Below, one piece after another: positions 7,849-13,637 of a stretch of DNA of 22,928 bases. The stretch comes from Candidatus Poseidoniales archaeon (lineage in GTDB: Archaea; Thermoplasmatota; Poseidoniia; Poseidoniales; Thalassarchaeaceae), in NCBI GenBank assembly GCA_028821815.1, contig JAPKEY010000009.1, positions 1 through 22,928 on the forward strand, in the 5' to 3' direction. How positions within the stretch are numbered: position 1 is the first letter of the stretch; each line of letters opens with the position of its first letter. The position numbers and the translations under genes are program-made. The notes under the pieces are model-generated. The model saw only the letters and a list, made by a program, of their open reading frames with translations, did no database searches and had not been told where the DNA came from.

Positions 7849-8657
7849 TGCCTGAATTACCCGAAGTCGAAACGGTTCGCCGGGGTTTAATGGAATTGAT
7901 TGGGAAAGAAATTCTCGCAGTCGAACTGAATCGTGCAGATCTTCGTTATCCTTTTCCAGAGGATATGGATGCGATTGCAGGTCGAAAAATCATAGCCATT
8001 GATCGACGTGCGAAATATTTGTTGATTCGTTTAGAGAATGATTTGACATGGCTGGCCCATTTGGGTATGACAGGTCGTTTTGGGAAAACACTAGAGGGGA
8101 AGCACGACCATGTCGTCATCGATTTTGTGGATGGGTCACGTTTGGTTTACACCGACCCACGCCGCTTTGGAATCATGGACCTCATTCATGGTGGCAATGA
8201 ACACAAATTGCTTAATCACCTAGGTCCAGAGCCATTTGGTTCAGAGTGGAACGGGACAATCTTACACTCATCCCTACAGGGGCGAAATATTTCGATCAAG
8301 TCAGCCTTGTTAGATCAGAAGATTGTAGTCGGCATTGGGAATATCTATGCGAGCGAAATTCTGTTTAGGGCAGGCGTATCTCCAAATCGCTTGGCTAAAA
8401 ATATCTCAAAAAAAAAGGCTGAATGCATTTACAATGAGACTCAAAACGTCCTATGTGCAGCCATAGAGGCGGGCGGTTCTACACTTAGAGATGGCCAATT
8501 CAAACAAATTGATGGTAATTTAGGTTATTTTCCGCATGAGTTTGCTGTGTATGATCGAGAAGGTGAAAGTTGTACCTCGGTAGAATGCACAAATTTCATT
8601 CAAAGAGTGGTTCAATCTGGTCGCTCAACCTTTTATTGCAGTCAATGTCAGAGTTAA
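7848..8657 (+). CDS. mutM: Formamidopyrimidine/8-oxoguanine DNA glycosylase (Fpg/MutM family)
   Basis: Removes oxidised purines and cleaves the abasic site in base excision repair. The start MPELPEVETVRRGL gives the N-terminal Pro2 nucleophile and Glu3. Also visible: RRAKYLLIRL with the conserved lysine, LAHLGMTGRFG, the helix-two-turn-helix KSALLDQKIVVGIGNIYASEILF, and the C-terminal zinc finger ending RSTFYCSQCQ. The first pair of zinc ligands is spaced C-x4-C rather than the usual C-x2-C. Length 269 aa, as in bacteria. Its ATG overlaps the flpA stop by one base. The Fpg family is mainly bacterial, so ancient transfer into this archaeal lineage is likely. Confidence 0.94.
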   Translation: MPELPEVETVRRGLMELIGKEILAVELNRADLRYPFPEDMDAIAGRKIIAIDRRAKYLLIRLENDLTWLAHLGMTGRFGKTLEGKHDHVVIDFVDGSRLVYTDPRRFGIMDLIHGGNEHKLLNHLGPEPFGSEWNGTILHSSLQGRNISIKSALLDQKIVVGIGNIYASEILFRAGVSPNRLAKNISKKKAECIYNETQNVLCAAIEAGGSTLRDGQFKQIDGNLGYFPHEFAVYDREGESCTSVECTNFIQRVVQSGRSTFYCSQCQS

Positions 8658-8743
8658 ACGGCGTACTGAGCCGTAAATTTCGATTCAGAGTGGCATTACC
8701 AACGAACCATTGGGTATCTGGAAAATGTCAAAAAACCGGATTT

Positions 8744-8764
8744 GAGGGTGTTTCTGGCACCCTC
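8744..8764 (+). terminator. Hairpin between mutM and the aquaporin-like gene
   Basis: A perfect 7-bp stem GAGGGTG/CACCCTC with a 7-base loop lies 86 bases after the mutM stop and just before a TATA-like element. It may end the nop5-flpA-mutM transcript. It has only a short pyrimidine run after it (TCTCTTT), so it is weaker than the hairpin at 9467 and could instead be regulatory. Confidence 0.4.
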
Positions 8765-8766
8765 TC

Positions 8767-8774
8767 TTTAAATA
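8767..8774 (+). promoter_or_regulatory. TATA-box candidate for the aquaporin-like gene
   Basis: TTTAAATA lies about 50 bases upstream of ATG 8825. A start site about 25 bases downstream would leave a leader of roughly 25-30 bases containing AGGATGA, a possible ribosome site. Confidence 0.4.
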
Positions 8775-8824
8775 CTGACCGAAAAAGGCGGAATCGCTCG
8801 ACACGCAGCGAGCAGGATGAAAAA

Positions 8825-9427
8825 ATGGAAATGAACGAGAAGGGAATGGTCGCAGAGGCTATCGGTAGTATGGCAATCACGCTACTTGTTTGGGGAACCG
8901 TCACAGCAGACGGGGCTCCTCACGAGAGTGCAGTGATGGCTGGTGCAGCTGGTGTTACTCTTGCTATTATGTGGATGACGTTTAAGGGATCTGAAATATT
9001 GCCGATCATCACGATTGGCAACATGGCAGCTGGACGAACGGATTGGCAGACAGGTGCATTGAATTTTTGCATGCAGATCCTCGGTGGTCTGGTTGGTGCA
9101 GGTGTACTTGCTTGGCAAGGTGAAACTGTTTTTGAGGCAGCAGGCACACTGGATGCAACCGGTGCAGCAACTGCCCTACTAGGCGGTTTCTTGATGATGA
9201 CGGTTTGGGACCGACTTGGTGGTGGTTGGGAGGCTGGTGCATTTGCAGCAGTTCTAATCGTCGCCGGCGTAACCCTAGCCTCCGCTAGCAGCCTCGGTGG
9301 CACTCTTGCCGCCGGAGAAATTGGAGATACTGACAATTTCGTTGCCATATTTGGCACGTTGATTGTCGGTGGTATTGGCGCAGCAGCAGCATTGATGCTC
9401 AGCGACCAAATCTTCGAAGAAGAGTAA
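8825..9427 (+). CDS. Aquaporin-like (MIP family) membrane protein lacking both NPA motifs
   Basis: A 200-residue, mostly hydrophobic protein that aligns with the intact aquaporin at 12964-13635. Matching stretches are AEAIGSMAITLLVWG to AEGIATFALTFIGAG, and PIITIGNMAAG to PAITIGFMATK, followed by ILGGLVGAGVL to LTGALLAGGIL. At the first pore motif NPA is replaced by LPI (residues 59-61). The second NPAR region is missing or rebuilt: the repeat runs from SSLGGTLAAG straight into the last membrane segment. The ar/R histidine position is Ala39. It is therefore probably not an ordinary water channel. ATG 8825 was chosen over a much longer frame that overlaps mutM; ATG 8831 is also possible. It has its own promoter candidate and a strong terminator. 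Confidence 0.75.
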   Translation: MEMNEKGMVAEAIGSMAITLLVWGTVTADGAPHESAVMAGAAGVTLAIMWMTFKGSEILPIITIGNMAAGRTDWQTGALNFCMQILGGLVGAGVLAWQGETVFEAAGTLDATGAATALLGGFLMMTVWDRLGGGWEAGAFAAVLIVAGVTLASASSLGGTLAAGEIGDTDNFVAIFGTLIVGGIGAAAALMLSDQIFEEE

Positions 9428-9466
9428 GCCTAACATCGGCAAACCTCAAGATAACTTACAGGCAAT

Positions 9467-9504
9467 TCGGGGGCGGTTTTCCGCCCCCGAGTCGCCTTTT
9501 TTTT
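9467..9504 (+). terminator. Strong intrinsic-type terminator after the aquaporin-like gene
   Basis: A perfect 10-bp stem (TCGGGGGCGG, 9467-9476; CCGCCCCCGA, 9481-9490) with a TTTT loop, followed 6 bases later by eight T residues (9497-9504). It lies 40 bases after the stop and separates this gene from the following operon. Confidence 0.85.
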
Positions 9505-9551
9505 AGTTTCAACTTCCTCAGCGTTAAGGGCCGTATCCTCCACGAGAGATT

Positions 9552-10280
9552 GTGGAGTTCCCAGTCGACTTTTGGGGTATCCCTGCTCATCTCGTGTTTG
9601 AGATACTTGGATATGGGGCAGGATTTGCTTTTCTCATGCGTGAGAGGCGCATTCATGGTGACACCGTCGATAGTGAGAATCGGGCATGGTTGATTTTGGC
9701 AGCTTTGGTTGGAGCGCTTTTCGGGGCTCGTCTGTTGGCATTGATTGAACATTCGAATGAAATCACTTCTGATGTGCCGATTCTATTCCTAGGTGGGAAA
9801 ACCATTGTCGGGGGATTATTGGGTGGTACACTTGGCATTGAAATTGCAAAGAAAATACTCAGAATTACCGTTCGTACCGGAGATGTCTATGTGACCCCTC
9901 TCATCATTTCGATGGCCATCGGACGAATGGGTTGCTTCTTGACAGGGTTACCTGATGCAACCTATGGCTACCACACCGATTTACCATGGGGTGTTGACTT
10001 TGGAGATGGTGCTCGACACCCTACACAGTTGTATGGAATTTTAGCACTTGGTGGCATTTGGATATTTCTTGAGAAATGGAATACGCCCATTACAGGCCAA
10101 CGATTCCAGACATTCACGGTATTGTATTTGATATGGCGAATCATTGTTGATTCAATCAAGGATACAACACCGGTAGAATGGGTGGGGCTAACACCGATTC
10201 AATGGGCTTGCGTACTCGGATTGCTGTGGTTCTTCACCTACGGCAAGCCGGGTGAACGTTCAATAGATGAAGCGAATTAG
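9552..10280 (+). CDS. Lgt-like (prolipoprotein diacylglyceryl transferase family) membrane protein, divergent
   Basis: A 242-residue protein with about six membrane segments and the layout of bacterial Lgt, which joins a diacylglyceryl group to lipoprotein cysteines. Family signs: FGARLLALIE, GKTIVGGLLGG, MAIGRMGCFLTGL, PWGVDFGDG-ARHPTQLYG, IWRIIVDSIKD and LTPIQW. Compared with E. coli Lgt (numbering recalled), Arg143 (here 125) and the arginine of R-x-x-x-[ED] are kept, but His103 of HGGL is Val86, Asn146 is Cys128 and Glu151 is Leu133. It may therefore use another substrate. It starts with GTG and ends 8 bases before the tetraether synthase gene, pointing to a shared role in membrane lipids. 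Family membership is good; activity is open. Confidence 0.75.
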   Translation: MEFPVDFWGIPAHLVFEILGYGAGFAFLMRERRIHGDTVDSENRAWLILAALVGALFGARLLALIEHSNEITSDVPILFLGGKTIVGGLLGGTLGIEIAKKILRITVRTGDVYVTPLIISMAIGRMGCFLTGLPDATYGYHTDLPWGVDFGDGARHPTQLYGILALGGIWIFLEKWNTPITGQRFQTFTVLYLIWRIIVDSIKDTTPVEWVGLTPIQWACVLGLLWFFTYGKPGERSIDEAN

Positions 10281-10288
10281 AAGCCAGT

Positions 10289-11791
10289 ATGAGCGGGAAG
10301 ATTCGAGACTACCTGTTCTACGATTCAGCAACTAGCGTTTGCTCGGATTGTTTACGACGAACTGAAGGTAAGATCATTATCCAAGAAAACAACGTCTACA
10401 TGGACAAGTTATGCTATTCGTGTGCTAAGCGCGAGAAGGTGTTGCTTTCCGATGATGCAGAGTATTACCGCCGATGCCGCGAGGTCTATGTCAAACCGAG
10501 TGAGATGCCTGAACGTTGGAATACTCCAATGAAGTATGGTTGCCCCTACGATTGCGGTCTTTGTCCTTCACACGAGCAACACTCTTGTCTGACATTGATT
10601 GAAGTAACCGATCATTGTAATCTCAAATGTCCTATCTGCTATGCGGACAGTGGACCTGAGCGCAAGGAAGACTATCGCACACTGGAGCACATCATAGAGA
10701 TGCTCGATGCTGTAGTCGAAAATGAACTGGAACCGGATGTAATCCAAATTTCAGGTGGCGAACCTACGCTTCATCCAAATTTCTTTGAAATTCTCGATGC
10801 AGTTCGCGAGCGCCCTGTTCAACATTTGATGGTTAACACAAATGGAATTCGTATTGCCAACGAACCTGAATTTGCTGCAAGGTTGGCTGAATACAAACCA
10901 GGCTTCGAACTATACCTACAATTCGATAGTCTGGAAAAAGAGCCATTGATGCGTCTGCGTGGTGCAGACCTCCGGGAGATACGGCGCAAAGCCTTGGAGA
11001 ACCTTGAGGCCCACAATGTCTCAACAACCCTTGTTGTCACACTACAGAAGGGCCTAAATGACCATGAAATTGGTGAGATTATTGAATACGCACTGTCTTG
11101 GAATTGTGTTCGTGGTGTCACCTTCCAGCCGATTCAGGAAGCGGGGCGTCACGAGGATTACGATGTATCCAAAGATCGTTTGACCCTCTCTGAAGTTCGT
11201 CGGATGATTGGTGAACAATCCGCAACCTTCGAGATTGAGGATATGCTCCCGGTCCCCTGCCATCCTGATTCCATCTCCATGGCCTATGCGCTTCGAATGG
11301 GTGGGACCACAGTCCCACTCACGCGCCACATCGATGATGAAACTCTTCTAGCAGGCCCGCGCTCGACCATTCAATTTGAGCAAGATCAAGAGTTGAAATC
11401 CAAGGTAATGAGTTTACTTTCAACCGCGCATAGTCCCGATTCAGCGGGTCATTCTCTGGCTCAATTGTTGTGCTGTCTACCCGAACTTGAGATGCCGACC
11501 CAATTCTCTTACGACAATGTATTCCGAATCATCATCATGGATTTTATCGATGCACATTCATTCGATTTGCGTAGTATCAAGAAAACCTGCGTTCATATCG
11601 TCAGTCCTGATTTGCGCATCATTCCCTTTGACACCTACAACATGTTCTATCGCGGTGAACTGGAAGAGACTATTCTAGAACCAATTCGTCGCGAACTCGG
11701 ACTTGCAGGCATGGCTCTTTTAACACCTGAAGAGAAGCGCAATTTACTCGGGAACTTGCCGATGGCACAAGGAGAGGTCGCTGATGAATGA
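10289..11791 (+). CDS. tes: Radical SAM tetraether lipid synthase (Tes, MJ0619 family)
   Basis: Predicted to join phytanyl chains of archaeol-type lipids tail to tail, making membrane-spanning tetraethers. All expected iron sites are visible in 500 residues: an N-terminal rubredoxin-like set C18-x2-C21 and C42-x2-C45; an auxiliary cluster set in GCPYDCGLCPSHEQHSC (C85, C89, C92, C100); the radical SAM motif CNLKCPIC (C110, C114, C117); and the SAM motif ISGGEPTLHP. The GCPYDCGLC...CLTLIEVTDHCNLKCPICYA order is the hallmark of this family. It follows the Lgt-like gene by 8 bases and overlaps the next gene by 8 bases. The exact product (GDGT or trialkyl ether) cannot be told from sequence. Confidence 0.88.
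   Translation: MSGKIRDYLFYDSATSVCSDCLRRTEGKIIIQENNVYMDKLCYSCAKREKVLLSDDAEYYRRCREVYVKPSEMPERWNTPMKYGCPYDCGLCPSHEQHSCLTLIEVTDHCNLKCPICYADSGPERKEDYRTLEHIIEMLDAVVENELEPDVIQISGGEPTLHPNFFEILDAVRERPVQHLMVNTNGIRIANEPEFAARLAEYKPGFELYLQFDSLEKEPLMRLRGADLREIRRKALENLEAHNVSTTLVVTLQKGLNDHEIGEIIEYALSWNCVRGVTFQPIQEAGRHEDYDVSKDRLTLSEVRRMIGEQSATFEIEDMLPVPCHPDSISMAYALRMGGTTVPLTRHIDDETLLAGPRSTIQFEQDQELKSKVMSLLSTAHSPDSAGHSLAQLLCCLPELEMPTQFSYDNVFRIIIMDFIDAHSFDLRSIKKTCVHIVSPDLRIIPFDTYNMFYRGELEETILEPIRRELGLAGMALLTPEEKRNLLGNLPMAQGEVADE
11771..11777 (+). promoter_or_regulatory. Shine-Dalgarno for the gene after tes
   Basis: GGAGAGG lies 6 bases before ATG 11784, inside the end of tes. It supports that start and an 8-base overlap with coupled translation. 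Confidence 0.65.
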
Positions 11792-12866
11792 TGAATACAA
11801 ACCAGACTCCTTGATAGTATCAGAGGATTCTGCCCTGATGCCCGACTCTACTGCAACACTCACGGGCACAACTGCCACATTGTCCGGCGTAGAGGCCTTG
11901 TCGAACGCTTCAGCCGAATACAAGTACATCGCAGGTCCCGACGGCCAGATGTACGCAGTAAAGCAGGAACCCTTCATCTGGAAGAAATTCTTCATTGGCC
12001 TAGGCGTTCCGCTATTCTTGATGATTGTGCCACTCATCCTGTCATTGATTGCTGAAGGCATGGATTCCTACCATGATGACGAATACGAAACCGAACGCGT
12101 TGATTTAGAACTTGTAAATGGCACGGCATACGCAGCCAATTACGCCCTAGACTCTGACCAAAATATTGAGTGGTGCTGGCTTGAATCTCGCCTTGGGTAC
12201 AGTTGTGATCCACAAGGCAATTCAGTGATGCGAATATATGCAGAAACGGATAACACATTCGACCTTATTCGTGGTAATGGCACATCGTATTATGCAAATT
12301 TCAGTTTGGATTCCAACCAGTCTCTCGCTGGTTGCGAAATTCACGTATGGACCGAAGATAGTTATCAATACTGCGATGTCAGTCGCATATCCAGTTATTT
12401 CCGCATCATCAAAGAGACATGGGAAGATGGGGGTGGAAGTAGTGGACAAGTAGGCTATTGGAACGCCACCACCGGGGTGATTGACTATGATGATGGCGAG
12501 GATCACGGTTTAGAGATTGAGATTTCGATATATGTGAGCGAGGTGGTCGGAATCTGGACGCAAGAGGAAGGCGTATTCCATTTTGATAGTGGGGAGGATC
12601 ATGGAACCACTGTCGACATTCATGTTGAAACAATCGACACGGCCGCAGAAGAAGAACGAGATAACGCTCAGGACACAGTCGACGTAATGATTGGAATTTC
12701 GACCATCATGTGTCTAGCAGCCCCTCTCGTATCCATCGGCATGATCATCTATGGATTTGCTGCAAGTGGTGGGAAAGCGATGGGGATTGGCGCAATCGTT
12801 GCCCTTGTATCGTATCCCATCATCGGCTTTTTTGGATGCATCGCCGCCCTCTCGGCTGGCTGGTGA
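11784..12866 (+). CDS. Hypothetical membrane protein with two internal sequence duplications
   Basis: Not recognised. The 360 residues begin with a Ser/Thr-rich cytosolic-looking segment (1-66), then one membrane span (about 69-90), an acidic soluble domain (about 92-290) and two C-terminal spans (about 297-320 and 331-358). The soluble domain has two duplications. NGT-x-Y-x-AN-x-x-LDS-x-Q occurs at 112-126 and 165-179, each followed by two cysteines 10-13 apart (131/141, 184/197). GV-x-x-[YF]-D-x-GEDHG occurs at 231-242 and 263-274. Several N-x-S/T sequons suggest it faces outside and is glycosylated. It overlaps tes by 8 bases, so it likely belongs to the same operon. Confidence 0.8.
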   Translation: MNDEYKPDSLIVSEDSALMPDSTATLTGTTATLSGVEALSNASAEYKYIAGPDGQMYAVKQEPFIWKKFFIGLGVPLFLMIVPLILSLIAEGMDSYHDDEYETERVDLELVNGTAYAANYALDSDQNIEWCWLESRLGYSCDPQGNSVMRIYAETDNTFDLIRGNGTSYYANFSLDSNQSLAGCEIHVWTEDSYQYCDVSRISSYFRIIKETWEDGGGSSGQVGYWNATTGVIDYDDGEDHGLEIEISIYVSEVVGIWTQEEGVFHFDSGEDHGTTVDIHVETIDTAAEEERDNAQDTVDVMIGISTIMCLAAPLVSIGMIIYGFAASGGKAMGIGAIVALVSYPIIGFFGCIAALSAGW

Positions 12867-12935
12867 TTCCGAATTTATCCCACTACTCGGCTTTCTCCAC
12901 CCGCATTGTTCATAGACGCACTTTGAGGGGTCACG

Positions 12936-12955
12936 TCTGAATCTTAGGATTCAGA
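12936..12955 (+). promoter_or_regulatory. Hairpin just upstream of the aquaporin start
   Basis: A perfect 8-bp inverted repeat TCTGAATC/GATTCAGA with a TTAG loop ends 8 bases before ATG 12964. It could fold in the leader RNA near the ribosome site, act as an operator, or end the upstream operon, although no T-run follows. Confidence 0.35.
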
Positions 12956-12963
12956 GTGATCAT

Positions 12964-13635
12964 ATGTGCAAAGAAACAGAAGCCAAGTTGTATGCTGAAG
13001 GAATCGCCACGTTTGCCTTGACGTTTATCGGTGCAGGGTCAATCTGGGTATCAGGAGGGGACCTTCTAACTGTGGCTGTTGCTCATGGCATCATACTCGC
13101 TGTGATGGTTACGGCGACCATGAATATCTCTGGCGGTCATGTCAATCCTGCTATCACAATTGGATTCATGGCAACCAAGCGTATCGAACCAAAGCTTGGT
13201 GCTCAATATATTGCAGCCCAATTGACTGGCGCACTTCTAGCGGGCGGCATTCTCTATTCAATCGGTGCCGGAGGTGTTGGGACACCTGCTCCAGGAGACT
13301 CGATTATTGAGGTCAGCACGCAGCAGGCAATTCTTATTGAAGCAGTATTGACATTCCTGTTGATGACGGTCATCATGGGCACAGCGGTCGACGACCGAGC
13401 CCCAGCAGGTATTGCCGGCTTTGGAATTGGTCTTACAGTCATGGCGGACATCCTCATGGGCGGTCCATTGACAGGCGCAGCAATGAATCCAGCTCGCTGG
13501 GCAGGCGTCTGGGTCTTTGGAGACATGGAGAATAACATCGATCTCATCATCTACACAGTTGGCCCCATTATGGGTGCCTTACTCGGTGTTCTATTGTGGG
13601 ACAAGATGACGCCCGGTGACACAGATACTGAGTGA
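12964..13635 (+). CDS. Aquaporin (MIP family channel)
   Basis: A 223-residue channel with six membrane segments and both half-helix motifs: SGGHVNPAIT (NPA at 61-63) and GAAMNPARW (NPA at 175-177, Arg178). Counting from these anchors by the E. coli AqpZ spacing (recalled), the selectivity filter is His41, Ile163, Ala172 and Arg178, like plant tonoplast TIP aquaporins and unlike AqpZ (Phe/His/Thr/Arg). Such filters pass water and often ammonia, urea or hydrogen peroxide. ATG 12964 is the natural start; the leader holds an 8-bp hairpin. The stop lies 2 bases from the convergent icmF stop. A degenerate relative lies at 8825-9427. Confidence 0.93.
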   Translation: MCKETEAKLYAEGIATFALTFIGAGSIWVSGGDLLTVAVAHGIILAVMVTATMNISGGHVNPAITIGFMATKRIEPKLGAQYIAAQLTGALLAGGILYSIGAGGVGTPAPGDSIIEVSTQQAILIEAVLTFLLMTVIMGTAVDDRAPAGIAGFGIGLTVMADILMGGPLTGAAMNPARWAGVWVFGDMENNIDLIIYTVGPIMGALLGVLLWDKMTPGDTDTE

Positions 13636-13637
13636 CA

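Noticed and set aside
8658..8674. 5-bp stem ACGGC/GCCGT right after the mutM stop
   Set aside because: Too short to call a terminator; the hairpin at 8744-8764 is the better candidate.
8920..9357. 145-codon minus-strand open frame opposite the aquaporin-like gene
   Set aside because: Pro/Ala/Ser-rich composition typical of an antisense shadow of a hydrophobic membrane gene; the plus-strand frame aligns with aquaporin.
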